Shown: piece after piece, positions 25,322 through 35,002 of the stretch
Layout of the letters: each line of letters begins with the position of its first letter
Numbering within the stretch: position 1 is the stretch's first letter
NCBI GenBank assembly: GCA_018401885.1
Contig: JAGYKB010000017.1
Coordinates: 1-52,927, forward strand
Length of the DNA: 52,927 nucleotides
Source: Gammaproteobacteria bacterium
GTDB lineage: Bacteria; Pseudomonadota; Gammaproteobacteria; Pseudomonadales; Pseudohongiellaceae
Reading direction: 5' to 3'
Program-made: the position numbers and the translations under genes
The notes under the pieces: model-generated
Databases searched by the model: none
The model's input: the letters and a program-made list of their open reading frames with translations, nothing else
Told to the model about the DNA's origin: nothing

Positions 25322-26464
25322 TTGCAAGCGCAGGGCGTGCAGCAAGCGCTGCAAAAGCTCTCGAAGATGGGTATTCGACGCGGACGTGTAAGGCGTGTTG
25401 GCCAATCCCCGTCTCTCTTGCCGCGCAATAGAATAAAGCCTGCCCATGTCGCGCTCTTTACCCGGCAGTTCGCAACAATGATGAAAGCTGGGATTCCACT
25501 TGTTCAATCATTCGACATTGTCATTCAGGGTCTGGACCATCCTAAAATGAGTTTGATAACAACCACCATTCGAGCTGAAATTGCCGCCGGCAATAGCTTT
25601 GCCGAAAGTCTTCGTCGCTATCCACGCGTATTCGATACGCTTTACTGTAATCTGATTGAGGTCGGGGAGAGCTCCGGCTCATTAGAGGTCATGCTGGACC
25701 GGCTCGCCACATTTAAAGAGAAAACTGAAGCACTAAAGTCGAAGATTCGCAAAGCGATGAATTACCCTATCGCCATCATCCTCGTCGCGCTGTTGAGCTC
25801 TGGCATCATGCTTATTGAAGTGGTGCCCGCGCTCGCGGAAACCTTTTCTAGTTTTGGCACGGAACTGCCCGCGTTTACCCTTTTCGTTGTAGCACTTTCA
25901 GATTGGGTTACAGCCTATTGGTGGCAATCGCTCCTTGGTGCCGGCATTGTTCTTATTTTATTGAAAGAAGCTTTACTGCGCTTTAAAGCTCTGCGCCAAC
26001 TCGTTGATCGCCTGCTGCTGCGACTCCCCATTGTTGGCTCAATTATAAAAGCGGCCTGCTATGCGCGATTTAGTCGCACCCTATCTACTCTGTATGCCGC
26101 AGGCGTGCCCTTAGTTGATGCGCTAGACTCCGTCGCCGGTGCGGCTGGCAGCCATGTCTTCGAACAGGCTATCAACAGAATTAGCACTGATGTTGCAAAC
26201 GGCCAATCCCTTCACTCAGCCATAAGCAGCACCGAGCTTTTCCCGACTATGATTAGCCAAATGGCCAGCATCGGCGAAGAATCAGGATCTCTCGAAACAA
26301 TGCTCGAGAGGTGCGCGACTCATTTCGAGACTGAAGTCGATGACGCGGTTGACAGCCTGACTTCTCTCCTCGAACCTGCCATCATAGTTGTTATTGGAAT
26401 TCTCGTGGGTGGACTCGTGATAGCGATGTATCTCCCCATCTTCCAATTAGGTTCAGTGATCTAG
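25322..26464 (+). CDS. pilC: Type IV pilus inner-membrane platform protein PilC, start disturbed
   Basis: GspF/PilC family. Two homologous cytoplasmic domains (FTRQFATMMKAGIPLVQSFDI near 48 and FSRTLSTLYAAGVPLVDALD near 245) each carry the GE(S)SGSLE segment. Three transmembrane helices lie near 145-170, 195-215 and 350-372. The TTG at 25322 (AAGG 4 nt upstream) yields 380 residues, but the conserved N-terminus YSWQGFDRFGNRRKGELQAQ is encoded in frame upstream as far as a TGA at 25241-25243. That stretch has no ATG, GTG or TTG, only an ATA at 25247 that would give a standard 405-residue PilC. A lost start, rare start or sequence error is implied. Confidence 0.88.
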   Translation: MQAQGVQQALQKLSKMGIRRGRVRRVGQSPSLLPRNRIKPAHVALFTRQFATMMKAGIPLVQSFDIVIQGLDHPKMSLITTTIRAEIAAGNSFAESLRRYPRVFDTLYCNLIEVGESSGSLEVMLDRLATFKEKTEALKSKIRKAMNYPIAIILVALLSSGIMLIEVVPALAETFSSFGTELPAFTLFVVALSDWVTAYWWQSLLGAGIVLILLKEALLRFKALRQLVDRLLLRLPIVGSIIKAACYARFSRTLSTLYAAGVPLVDALDSVAGAAGSHVFEQAINRISTDVANGQSLHSAISSTELFPTMISQMASIGEESGSLETMLERCATHFETEVDDAVDSLTSLLEPAIIVVIGILVGGLVIAMYLPIFQLGSVI

Positions 26465-26492
26465 TCACACGCTTGGAGTCGCTCGATAGACC

Positions 26493-27365
26493 ATGACATT
26501 CGCCACTACCTTTGCCACCTATCCCACTCTCTTATACGGCAGTGCTGCGCTTCTGGGGCTGCTTATCGGCAGCTTTATAAACGTTGTCATCTATCGCCTG
26601 CCAATAATGCTAGAGCGCACTTGGCAGGAGCAGATCAGCGAGTCACGAAGTGAACTCTCCTCTGAGACATTTAATCTTGCCGTCCCGCGTTCACGATGCC
26701 CAACTTGCTCGGCGCAACTGAGCGCTATAGAGAATGTGCCAGTGCTCAGTTACCTTGCTCTTCGTGGTCGTTGTAGACACTGCAAATCTGCGATACCACG
26801 CCGCTACCCACTGGTCGAGTTAGGTGCATCGCTTATCTCAGTTCTCATTGTGATGACCTTCGGCTATACGCTGAGCGCTCTCGCCTATCTCATTTTTGCC
26901 TGGTGTCTGCTCACTCTGAGTCTGATAGATTTGAACCACTATTTACTGCCCGACGACATCACGCTTCCCCTTCTCTGGCTTGGCTTACTTGTCTCCGCCA
27001 CCGGACTGGGACTGCCGGAAGTCTCGCTTTCTGACTCGGTCGTCGGGGCAGCCGCTGGGTATTTTTCTCTCTGGAGCCTCTTCTGGGCGTTTCTATTCGC
27101 CACAGGCAAAGAGGGCTTAGGCTATGGTGACTTCAAGCTCCTTGCTGCGTTAGGCGCGTGGTTAGGCTGGCAAGCACTGCTCCCTATCCTGTTGCTGTCA
27201 TCGCTTACTGGAGCAGTTATCGGATTAGCACTCATCGCCTTCGGAGGACGCGAGCGAGGTGCGCCGCTGCCATTTGGCCCTTTCCTCGCCGTGGCAGGTT
27301 TTTCTATGTTAGTTTGGGGGCCAAAAATTTTGGCCATATACACAGACTTATTCTCCGGGCTCTAA
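26493..27365 (+). CDS. pilD: Prepilin peptidase / N-methyltransferase PilD
   Basis: It cleaves and N-methylates type IV prepilins and type II secretion pseudopilins at the inner membrane. It has 290 residues with about eight helices. The N-terminal loop has the zinc-binding CPTC (C69, C72) and CRHC (C94, C97) pairs needed for the methyltransferase portion. The aspartyl protease residues are D146 (SLIDLNHYLLPD) and D213 (GYGDFKLL). All key residues are intact, in contrast to the damaged neighbours, so PilD may still serve another system such as type II secretion. It starts 28 bp after the pilC stop. Confidence 0.95.
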   Translation: MTFATTFATYPTLLYGSAALLGLLIGSFINVVIYRLPIMLERTWQEQISESRSELSSETFNLAVPRSRCPTCSAQLSAIENVPVLSYLALRGRCRHCKSAIPRRYPLVELGASLISVLIVMTFGYTLSALAYLIFAWCLLTLSLIDLNHYLLPDDITLPLLWLGLLVSATGLGLPEVSLSDSVVGAAAGYFSLWSLFWAFLFATGKEGLGYGDFKLLAALGAWLGWQALLPILLLSSLTGAVIGLALIAFGGRERGAPLPFGPFLAVAGFSMLVWGPKILAIYTDLFSGL

Positions 27366-27445
27366 AATAGAATTTCACGAACTAGGGCGTTAGCCGTAAT
27401 GCAATTACTCTCACCGAGCAAAGAGAAAGAGAAGAAAACGGAGAT

Positions 27446-28057
27446 ATGAGCGCGATGATTGTTGGACTCACAGGTGGCATCGGCAGCGGAAAAAGTGCGG
27501 CTGCTGATCTTTTTTCTGCCCAAGGAATTGAACTCGTTGACACGGATTTGCTCGCTCGAGAAGTTGTTGAGCCTGGCTCAACAGCCCTCGCTGAAATCGC
27601 CGGGCATTTCGGTAAAGAAATACTCGACGCATCTGGAGCGCTCGACAGAGCTCGTTTGCGCGCAATTATTTTTGCTGACCCCAAACAGAAAGCGTGGCTC
27701 GAGAGGCTACTTCATCCTGCAATTAATACGCTAATGCTAAGCCGCTTAAGCGCCTGCACAGGGCCATACTGCCTGCTAGTCTCTCCTCTCTTACTCGAAA
27801 CCGAGCAAGCAAACGCGGTCGACAGAATCCTCGTTATCGATGTCAGTAGGGAAACCCAGCTTATGCGAACACTACAGAGAGACGGCAGCAGTAGAGAAAC
27901 TGTCGAAGCGATTATCGACTCGCAAATTTCGCGCTCAGAACGACTCAAGCGCGCAGATGATATTATCAGCAACGAATCGGATTTAGAGGCGCTCGCGATA
28001 GCCGTACTTGCCCAGCACCACGCGTACTGTGCCATGGCTGAGGATGCAGGCGGATAA
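27446..28057 (+). CDS. coaE: Dephospho-CoA kinase
   Basis: It catalyses the last step of coenzyme A synthesis, phosphorylating the 3'-OH of dephospho-CoA, in the cytosol. It has 203 residues. The P-loop GGIGSGKS lies at about 10-17, followed by DTDLLAREVVEPGS with the conserved DxD-like acceptor region, LHPAI, and LLLETEQ. A CGGAG ribosome binding site lies 4 nt before the ATG at 27446. It sits between pilD and yacG, the standard gammaproteobacterial order. Confidence 0.96.
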   Translation: MSAMIVGLTGGIGSGKSAAADLFSAQGIELVDTDLLAREVVEPGSTALAEIAGHFGKEILDASGALDRARLRAIIFADPKQKAWLERLLHPAINTLMLSRLSACTGPYCLLVSPLLLETEQANAVDRILVIDVSRETQLMRTLQRDGSSRETVEAIIDSQISRSERLKRADDIISNESDLEALAIAVLAQHHAYCAMAEDAGG

Positions 28058-28105
28058 CGATCTTTACGTTAATAATGAAACAGAAGTTAGAACGAGCTTA
28101 CTAGA

Positions 28106-28285
28106 ATGAAAACAGTGAATTGTCCTACTTGCCAAACACTCGTGGAGTGGACCGAGAAAAACGAATCACGCCCGTTTTGCAGCGAGCGATGTCGCCTAAT
28201 AGATTTTGGCGAATGGGCGACGGAGGGGCATCGTATCGCAGGCGAGCCCGATTATTCCGATGAATTCGATGAAAGTCTTCGCTAG
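28106..28285 (+). CDS. yacG: DNA gyrase inhibitor YacG (zinc-binding)
   Basis: A short gene of 59 residues beginning [15 protein letters not shown]. Four cysteines (C6, C9, C25, C29) form the treble-clef zinc site. They are followed by [10 protein letters not shown] and an acidic C-terminal tail ([10 protein letters not shown]), as in the family. YacG binds GyrB and inhibits gyrase in E. coli. It follows coaE by 48 bp and is convergent with mutT. Confidence 0.93.
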   Translation: MKTVNCPTCQTLVEWTEKNESRPFCSERCRLIDFGEWATEGHRIAGEPDYSDEFDESLR

Positions 28286-28309
28286 CCCCCTTTTGAGGCT
28301 TACCGTGTA

Positions 28310-28711
28310 TTAGCCCTCGCTATTTAGCGCCCGAATAATTTGCCTATTTGCTGCCGGAAACTCGTCCTGATCAAGTTCTGCGACATTGCGCCATTCCAAG
28401 GGCTGAGATTCTCGCGCGATGGGCACGCCTGTGAAGCGCGTCACGCGCCATACATCGAGCAGAACATGACGATCGGTATAGCGATAGTCGATCAGCTTAA
28501 ACGGGTAGGCTACATCAACTTCGATTCCGAGCTCCTCATAGAGCTCTCGACATAATGCATCGCGGACGCTTTCATCCTTCTCTACCTTACCTCCGGGAAA
28601 CTCCCAAAGCCCACCTTGATGCTGCTGCGCGCTGCGACGCGCTACAAGCACCCTGCCAAGTGAATCTTGAATAACGCCAACGGCTACATGCAGCGGTTCA
28701 GACACAGGCAC
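28310..28711 (-). CDS. mutT: 8-oxo-dGTP diphosphatase MutT (Nudix)
   Basis: It removes oxidised dGTP from the nucleotide pool. It has 133 residues. The Nudix box runs from GGKVEKDESV to RELYEELGI (about 40-62) with all acidic metal ligands present. LWEFPGGK precedes it. The GTG start overlaps the argJ stop by one base (TAGTG), so translation is coupled to argJ. The order secA-argJ-mutT matches Pseudomonas. Confidence 0.92.
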   Translation of the reverse strand: MPVSEPLHVAVGVIQDSLGRVLVARRSAQQHQGGLWEFPGGKVEKDESVRDALCRELYEELGIEVDVAYPFKLIDYRYTDRHVLLDVWRVTRFTGVPIARESQPLEWRNVAELDQDEFPAANRQIIRALNSEG

Positions 28712-29904
28712 TAACTTCGATAGTCGGCATTGATGCGTACATAGTCGTAGGATAGATCCGCAGTAAATATTCTCTCAGAACTCTCGCCACGTGCCAGACT
28801 GATGGAAATAGTGATTTCGTCCTTGTCCATTTCTGCCTGACCCGCCTCCTCGGTGTAGTTCACATCCCTGCATCCGCCCGCGACAATCCGAGTATCGCCT
28901 AGCCAGACTTCGACAGCATTGATATCAAGATTGTCCAAACCCGCCCTGCCAATTGCTGCCAAAATACGACCCCAATTGGGATCGGATGCGAAGAGTGCTG
29001 TTTTTACAAGCGGTGATTCCGCCACCGTGAAGCCCACCTGCAGGCATTCTTGACTCGACTGACCGCCGTTAACAACAACTGTGACGAATTTAGTTGCCCC
29101 TTCAGCGTCTTTAATTATCTCCACAGCGAGCTCACTAAACACATCACGAAGTGCCAGCACGAAGTCCGGGTGGCATTGTCCCGTCTCTGTCTCTAAGGGC
29201 GCAGCAGACAACCCTGTCGCGGAAAGCAAACAGCAGTCGTTTGTAGATGTGTCACCGTCAACCGTTATTCGATTAAAACTATGTGCAACTTGTTCGCGCA
29301 GAAGACGATCAAGAGTCGGCTGAGATAAATTTGCATCCGTAAAAACGTAAGAAAGCATCGTTGCCATGTTCGGTTTGATCATTCCCGATCCTTTAGCGAT
29401 GCCTGAAATAGTTACTGGATGCCCTTCAATTGATACGCGACGTGAAACCAATTTAGGTCTTGTGTCCGTCGTCATAATTCCGCGTGCCGCAGACGCGAGC
29501 TGACCGTCAGCAAGAGCCCTGTGTGCATCAGGTAGCGCATCAATGATCTTAGTAACAGGGAGAGGCTCGCCGATGACTCCAGTCGAGAACGGAAGCACCT
29601 GTTCCAATTTTACGCCGCACTGACGCGCGAGCGCCTCACAGCATGCAATCGCATCGCGTTCACCTTGCGCACCTGTGCCCGCATTCGCGTTGCCGGTATT
29701 AATCAGCAAGTAACGCGGCGACGCCGCGGCAAGATGCCGTCGTGCAATAGTAACCGGTGCAGCGCAGAAAGCATTTAGCGTAAAGACTCCCGCCGTTTTG
29801 GTCGTTTCTGCAAGTTCAAACAACACTAAATCCAAACGATTTGCATAGCGGATACCACTCTCGATCGCCGCTGAACGAACGCCGTCGACGCTCATATTTT
29901 CCAT
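28711..29904 (-). CDS. argJ: Bifunctional ornithine acetyltransferase / N-acetylglutamate synthase
   Basis: It recycles the acetyl group between N-acetylornithine and glutamate in arginine synthesis. It has 397 residues. The autoproteolysis site is in KGSGMIKPNMATML, with T182 as the new N-terminal nucleophile of the beta chain. FTLNAFCAAPV (41-51) and NTGNANAGTG (69-78) are typical of the alpha chain. The N-terminal region is a little shorter than in relatives. AGG stands 8 nt before the ATG at 29904. Whether it is mono- or bifunctional cannot be told from sequence alone. Confidence 0.95.
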   Translation of the reverse strand: MENMSVDGVRSAAIESGIRYANRLDLVLFELAETTKTAGVFTLNAFCAAPVTIARRHLAAASPRYLLINTGNANAGTGAQGERDAIACCEALARQCGVKLEQVLPFSTGVIGEPLPVTKIIDALPDAHRALADGQLASAARGIMTTDTRPKLVSRRVSIEGHPVTISGIAKGSGMIKPNMATMLSYVFTDANLSQPTLDRLLREQVAHSFNRITVDGDTSTNDCCLLSATGLSAAPLETETGQCHPDFVLALRDVFSELAVEIIKDAEGATKFVTVVVNGGQSSQECLQVGFTVAESPLVKTALFASDPNWGRILAAIGRAGLDNLDINAVEVWLGDTRIVAGGCRDVNYTEEAGQAEMDKDEITISISLARGESSERIFTADLSYDYVRINADYRS

Positions 29905-29960
29905 CTCACACCTACTTGATAATCGTCTAATTTACGCGAACGATATTGAATAAGCCAAAG

Positions 29961-32738
29961 CTATCCTATCTTGCCGTGACAGGCTTTGTACTTGCGTCCC
30001 GAACCGCAAGGACATTGCTCGTTGCGTCCCACTTTTGGCAGGTCGCGCACGAACGGCGTAGGATCAACTCGGGTTGAACCTACCGGAACAGTCGCGCGCT
30101 GCGCGGCATCTGAAGGAACATGTGGCTCGGACATCGCCGAAGACTGTTGATGCTGTAAGTTGAGTTGCTGTGCTGCTAACTCTGCCGCACGCTTTTTCTC
30201 GATCGCATCGACCTCGTCATCCTGTCTAATGCGGACGTGACTCAACACCTTGATGACCTCTTGCTGCAGATTTGTCATTAAATCTTGAAACAGAGCAAAA
30301 GCTTCTCTTTTATATTCTTGCCTCGGGTTCTTGCCACCGTAGCTGCGAAGGAAAATTCCCTGTCTGAGATGATCCATCGTCGCCAAATGCTCTTTCCAGA
30401 GTCCGTCAAGAATCTGCAGCGTGATTTGCTTCTCAAACGCGCGCATCTTCTCACCAATGGCCTCGCTCTTTTCCTCATAAGCCCTATTGAGGTTATCGAG
30501 TATTCTCTCTTTTATCTGCTCTTCGTAAAGCTTTACGTCTGCATCTAGCCACGTCTGAACCGACTGCTCACTTGCAAATTCGACAAGCAATGCCTGTTCT
30601 AGGCCTGCGATGTCCCACTGTTCTGGGACACTCTGTGGAGGTATATAAGTGTCGACCAATTGCTCAACGACTTCTTTGCGCATATCAACAAGAAGATCTG
30701 AAATATCATCGCTTGCCATCAATTCGTTACGCTGGCGATAAACGATTGTGCGTTGATCATTAGCAACATTGTCATATTCTAAAAGCTGCTTTCGAATATC
30801 GAAATTGCGACCCTCCACTTTACGCTGCGCCTTCTCTATCGCTCGCGTAACCATGCCATGCTCAATTGCTTCACCGCGCTCCATGCCTAACTTCTGCATG
30901 AAATTTTTCACAGCGTCCGTCGCGAAAATTCGCAGCAAATTATCTTCCATCGACAAGTAGAAACGAGAATAACCGGGATCACCTTGTCGTCCCGCCCGCC
31001 CTCGCAATTGATTATCAATGCGGCGCGACTCGTGTCTCTCGGTACCGATTATGTGTAGTCCTCCGGCGGCAAGTACTTGATCATGACGCGCCTGCCATGC
31101 AGCCTTTATCTCTGCTATTTTTTCTGGCTTTGGATCTGTGAGCTCATCAACTTCGACCTCCCAGTTGCCGCCGAGTACGATATCTGTTCCCCGCCCTGCC
31201 ATATTTGTCGCAATAGTCACGACACCTGGGCGTCCAGCTTGCGCGATAATCTGCGCTTCGCGTTCGTGAAACTTCGCGTTGAGTACTTCGTGTTTAATCT
31301 TACTTTTGTTCAAGAATTTAGAGATCGCTTCCGACGTTTCGATAGAGGCTGTGCCGACGAGAACTGGCGCACCTGCAGCACTAATTTCTGTAATATCGGC
31401 GACAATAGCTTCAAGTTTTTCCTCCATGCTAAGGAAGATAAGATCATTAGCGTCCACTCGAATCATGGGGTTGTTAGTCGGAATCACTACAACGTCGAGA
31501 CCGTAGATCTGGCTAAACTCAAAAGCCTCCGTGTCAGCCGTACCCGTCATACCAGACAATTTATTGTAGAGTCGGAAGTAGTTTTGAAATGTTGTTGACG
31601 CGAGCGTTTGACTCTCGCTCTGTATTTCAACCCCTTCTTTAGCTTCAAGAGCCTGATGAAGCCCCTCGGATAAACGACGTCCCTCCATCGTCCGCCCCGT
31701 ATGTTCATCAATAAGAACGATCCGCTTATCCTTAACAATGTATTCTACGTCACGATTGAATAGATAATGTGCTTTAAGTGCTGAGTGCACATGATGCAGC
31801 AAAGAGAGATTGGTCGCTGAATAAAGCGAATCACCTTCGGCTAATAGCTTTTTCTCGATCAACAATCCTTCAACGAACTCGTGTCCAGCTTCGGTTAATT
31901 CCACCTGCCTGCTTTTCTCATCGACGCTAAAATGGCCCTGCTCTTCAGCCACATAGCTCTTATCCATTTGCTCCATTTTTGTCTTTTCGGCTTTCTCGCC
32001 TCGCTCAAGCTTCGGCACTAGCGCGTTGATGGCGATATAGAGCTGCGAACTGTTTTCGGCGGCGCCCGAAATAATCAACGGCGTACGCGCCTCATCGATA
32101 AGAATCGAATCGACCTCGTCCACTACGGCAAAATTAAGTTCACGTTGCATCTTATCCGCAACTCGAAACGCCATATTGTCGCGGAGATAGTCGAAACCGA
32201 ATTCGTTATTTGTTCCGTAAGTAATCGAACTTTCGTAAGCAACTTTCTTCTCAATCGGGCTTTGGCCGGACTTGATTACGCCTACTGTCAAACCAAGAAA
32301 TTCATAGAGAGGACGCATCCAGTTCGCATCGCGCTCGGCAAGATATTCATTCACGGTGACTATGTGGACGCCTTTACCGGTCAACGCATTTAAGTAGGCA
32401 GGCAGCGTAGCCATGAGCGTCTTACCCTCGCCCGTGCGCATCTCTGAGATACTGCCCTCATTGAGAACCATCCCGCCTATGAGCTGGACGTCAAAATGCC
32501 GCATACCCAACACGCGAACACTCGCTTCCCTTGCTACGGCAAACGCCTCAATCAACAGTGAATCAACAGACTCGCCGGCTTGGATTCGTGACTGAAACTC
32601 GGCAGTTTTTGCCTTCAACTGATCGTCATCGAGGCTTTTAAGCCCTTCCTCTAGCGCGCTGATTTGAATCACGCTGCGCTTCAGTTTTTTAAGCTTGCGT
32701 GAATTGCTACTGCCAAATATTTTGCTGAATAGTTTCAT
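29961..32738 (-). CDS. secA: Preprotein translocase ATPase SecA
   Basis: The motor of the Sec export pathway, peripheral at the inner membrane. It has 925 residues. Walker A is MRTGEGKT at about 102-109. The DEAD-type [16 protein letters not shown] follows, then the preprotein cross-linking domain, [11 protein letters not shown] and [24 protein letters not shown] in nucleotide domain 2, and the scaffold and wing domains. The C-terminal zinc tail [14 protein letters not shown], which binds SecB, is intact. The gene lies downstream of the M23 peptidase and upstream of argJ. Confidence 0.99.
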   Translation of the reverse strand: MKLFSKIFGSSNSRKLKKLKRSVIQISALEEGLKSLDDDQLKAKTAEFQSRIQAGESVDSLLIEAFAVAREASVRVLGMRHFDVQLIGGMVLNEGSISEMRTGEGKTLMATLPAYLNALTGKGVHIVTVNEYLAERDANWMRPLYEFLGLTVGVIKSGQSPIEKKVAYESSITYGTNNEFGFDYLRDNMAFRVADKMQRELNFAVVDEVDSILIDEARTPLIISGAAENSSQLYIAINALVPKLERGEKAEKTKMEQMDKSYVAEEQGHFSVDEKSRQVELTEAGHEFVEGLLIEKKLLAEGDSLYSATNLSLLHHVHSALKAHYLFNRDVEYIVKDKRIVLIDEHTGRTMEGRRLSEGLHQALEAKEGVEIQSESQTLASTTFQNYFRLYNKLSGMTGTADTEAFEFSQIYGLDVVVIPTNNPMIRVDANDLIFLSMEEKLEAIVADITEISAAGAPVLVGTASIETSEAISKFLNKSKIKHEVLNAKFHEREAQIIAQAGRPGVVTIATNMAGRGTDIVLGGNWEVEVDELTDPKPEKIAEIKAAWQARHDQVLAAGGLHIIGTERHESRRIDNQLRGRAGRQGDPGYSRFYLSMEDNLLRIFATDAVKNFMQKLGMERGEAIEHGMVTRAIEKAQRKVEGRNFDIRKQLLEYDNVANDQRTIVYRQRNELMASDDISDLLVDMRKEVVEQLVDTYIPPQSVPEQWDIAGLEQALLVEFASEQSVQTWLDADVKLYEEQIKERILDNLNRAYEEKSEAIGEKMRAFEKQITLQILDGLWKEHLATMDHLRQGIFLRSYGGKNPRQEYKREAFALFQDLMTNLQQEVIKVLSHVRIRQDDEVDAIEKKRAAELAAQQLNLQHQQSSAMSEPHVPSDAAQRATVPVGSTRVDPTPFVRDLPKVGRNEQCPCGSGRKYKACHGKIG

Positions 32739-32865
32739 AATGATTTCGATTTAACCGTAAATTCTTTGGACGAGACGTGCAGCTGTCTTAAACCGGACGG
32801 CTACGCTCTTTCATCTTTGGTAAGTTAAAAGGCGGGCGACTGTTTCGACGAGTTTGAGCTAGAAA

Positions 32866-33813
32866 TTACCGGATGGTGCGACGGATATAGGCGGCTGGGT
32901 CGACTACGCGGCCATTTTTATAGACCTCGAAGTGTACATGGGGCCCCGTTGATCGACCAGTAGAGCCGACGAGAGCAAGCTTTTCATTACGCGCGACGAG
33001 GTCGCCAACCTCGACAAATAATTCTTGAGAATGGGCGTATCTCGTCGTGAAACCGTTTCCGTGATTTACTTCGACCATCAGGCCATAGCCTGATCGAGGC
33101 CCTGCCCAAGTAACCACTCCTCCAGCGACGCTGCTAATTTGTGCGCCCGATTTACCCGTCGTCAGGTCTATACCGGTGTGGAAACTGCTCTTGCCCGTGA
33201 TGGGATCCGGCCGACGACCAAAGGGAGATGCGATCCAACCATTTTCTATTGGTCGACCAGCGATAAGGCCGTCTTCGATAGACCGCTTATCGATTAACAG
33301 TCCTTCGATAATGCCGAGCTGCTTCTGACGCTCAGTAATTAATTCTTCAAGCTCGTTAATAGACGCTAGCAAGGTTGGGGCGACGACAGCATCCTGCATG
33401 TCGCTCGCAAAACCGATCTCAAGCCCTCCGGCCGCGAAAGACGACGCGGCGTCTGCCTCGAACTCTTCTATATTTGCGAGGCCAGCTACCCTTTCACCCA
33501 ATGCGTCGAGTCTCGCGAGGCGAGCCTGAAGTTTTGCTAACTTTAGTGTAAGCGCATCGAGTTCTTGCTCTGATTTAGAGCGCAGCTGTTCCAACTGCAA
33601 CGCTTGCAATGCGAGCTCTTTCTGCCAGTTCTCGGCTGATTGCTGGTTGAATACTAAAGAATCATCGTTCTGGTCTGAAGCGAGCTGGTAGCCGAAATAC
33701 CCCAAACCGACCGGTGTACCTAGCAGACAAAGAGACAGGAGCGCGCGCAGCCACCCTTTCAGCTCGAGGCTGCGACTTTGGCCGTGGCGATGATCGATTA
33801 GAAGGAGTTTCAT
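32866..33813 (-). CDS. M23 (LytM-type) metallopeptidase, membrane-anchored
   Basis: 315 residues: a basic N-terminus, one transmembrane helix at about 22-44, a coiled coil (about 55-120), a linker, and a C-terminal LytM domain from about 200. The zinc motifs are complete: HTGID (HxxxD), ARYAH-like TRYAHS and HVHFE (HxH). It should therefore be an active periplasmic endopeptidase that cuts peptidoglycan cross-links, unlike degenerate activators such as EnvC or NlpD. In Pseudomonas a similar gene lies between lpxC and secA. Coupling to division or envelope growth is inferred from context. Confidence 0.88.
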   Translation of the reverse strand: MKLLLIDHRHGQSRSLELKGWLRALLSLCLLGTPVGLGYFGYQLASDQNDDSLVFNQQSAENWQKELALQALQLEQLRSKSEQELDALTLKLAKLQARLARLDALGERVAGLANIEEFEADAASSFAAGGLEIGFASDMQDAVVAPTLLASINELEELITERQKQLGIIEGLLIDKRSIEDGLIAGRPIENGWIASPFGRRPDPITGKSSFHTGIDLTTGKSGAQISSVAGGVVTWAGPRSGYGLMVEVNHGNGFTTRYAHSQELFVEVGDLVARNEKLALVGSTGRSTGPHVHFEVYKNGRVVDPAAYIRRTIR

Positions 33814-33913
33814 TTGAGGGAGTTTAAACTAGTCTTCCGCGGAGCCAAAGGGGCAATTTAGCGAGCTCTTGATTTAGCTTTCAATCAAGCTATTTACAGG
33901 GCTACTCAATCGC

Positions 33914-34825
33914 CTAGGCGGCCAGCACTGGCTTCATGTAAGAAATAGGGACATTGTTGTCCTCTTCGAAGCTCACAATCTCCCAGGCGTCCTCGTTTTC
34001 TTCTAGCATGCGCAGCAAAGCATTATTAAGGGCATGACCAGACTTATAGCCTTTGAATTCCCCGATCAGGCTATTACCTAGGAGATAGAGATCGCCAATC
34101 GAATCGAGAATCTTGTGCTTGACGAATTCATCTTCGTAACGCAACCCGTCTTCATTGAGCACTTTATAGTCGCCGACGGCGATTGCATTATCCATGCTCG
34201 CGCCTAGCGCTAAGTTGCGATTACGCAGTTCTTCGAATTCGTGCATGAAGCCAAATGTTCGCGCTCGGCTCACTTCCTTGACAAAAGACGTACTACTAAA
34301 GTCGATAGTCGCTTTTTTCGTATACTTTTTATACACGGGATGGTCGTAGAGCAGCGTATAGCTGACTTTAAAGCCATCAAAGGGCTCTAAACTGACGGTT
34401 TTATCACCTTGCTCGAGTCGTAGCGGTTTGAGTATTTTAATGAAACGCTTGGGCTCGGACTGCTCTTCGATACCAGCAGACTGTATCAGAAACACGAAAG
34501 GCCCCGCACTGCCGTCCATTATCGGGACCTCGGGGGCACTCACATCAATAAACGCGTTGTCGATGCCGAGCCCCGAAAGCGCCGACATCAGATGCTCAAC
34601 CGTCGATATTTTAACCCCGTCTTGGACGAGAGTAGTAGACAGCGTGGTTTCACCCACGTTGGTTGCCGTGGCTTTGATTTGAACGACTGGATCGAGATCG
34701 ACACGAGAGAAGATTATACCCGTATTCACAGGGGCTGGTCTGAGTGTCAAATAGACTTTCTCACCTGTGTGCAGGCCGACGCCGGTGGCGCGAATGATAT
34801 TTTTAAGTGTGCGTTGACGAAGCAT
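33914..34825 (-). CDS. lpxC: UDP-3-O-acyl-N-acetylglucosamine deacetylase LpxC
   Basis: A zinc enzyme for the committed step of lipid A synthesis. It has 303 residues. Zinc ligands are H78 ([10 protein letters not shown]), H237 and D241 ([12 protein letters not shown]). H264 (KSGHALNN) is the catalytic histidine. The C-terminus is hydrophobic (PVLAA), similar to the FtsH-recognised tail of the E. coli protein, which suggests regulated proteolysis. It is separated from ftsZ by 177 bp that contain two strong hairpins, so it is probably transcribed at least partly from its own promoter. Confidence 0.97.
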   Translation of the reverse strand: MLRQRTLKNIIRATGVGLHTGEKVYLTLRPAPVNTGIIFSRVDLDPVVQIKATATNVGETTLSTTLVQDGVKISTVEHLMSALSGLGIDNAFIDVSAPEVPIMDGSAGPFVFLIQSAGIEEQSEPKRFIKILKPLRLEQGDKTVSLEPFDGFKVSYTLLYDHPVYKKYTKKATIDFSSTSFVKEVSRARTFGFMHEFEELRNRNLALGASMDNAIAVGDYKVLNEDGLRYEDEFVKHKILDSIGDLYLLGNSLIGEFKGYKSGHALNNALLRMLEENEDAWEIVSFEEDNNVPISYMKPVLAA

Positions 34826-34894
34826 AGATCGGCCCTGCCAGGGTTGTAGGCTTTGAATTGTAATTATGGCCGCGGAAACTAGCTAACACCGCTC

Positions 34895-34928
34895 GTTTGC
34901 AGCGCCTAAAACAATACGCGCTGCAAAC
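34895..34928 (-). terminator. 11-bp hairpin in the ftsZ-lpxC gap
   Basis: GTTTGCAGCGC (34895-34905) pairs perfectly with GCGCTGCAAAC (34918-34928), loop 12 nt. On the minus strand it lies about 70 nt upstream of the lpxC start and has no T-run after it, so it may be a leader structure and not a terminator. Confidence 0.5.
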
Positions 34929-34949
34929 TTTGTGCGAAGTGTAGCAAAG

Positions 34950-34989
34950 GCCTGTGGCTTTCCCAAGAGTCTTTTCTTGGCCCACAGGC
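34950..34989 (-). terminator. Two-tier hairpin after ftsZ, probable transcription terminator or attenuator
   Basis: The outer stem GCCTGTGG (34950-34957) pairs with CCACAGGC (34982-34989). The inner stem CCAAGA (34963-34968) pairs with TCTTGG (34975-34980). It starts 14 nt after the ftsZ stop on the minus strand and is followed by CTTTGCT, a weak T-run. Partial termination of the long dcw transcript is likely. Confidence 0.55.
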
Positions 34990-35002
34990 ACTAACGACGT
35001 AG

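Noticed and set aside
33868..33889. CTTGATT/AATCAAG hairpin between lpxC and the M23 gene as a terminator
   Set aside because: A+T-rich 7-bp stem with no T-run; the genes are likely co-transcribed.
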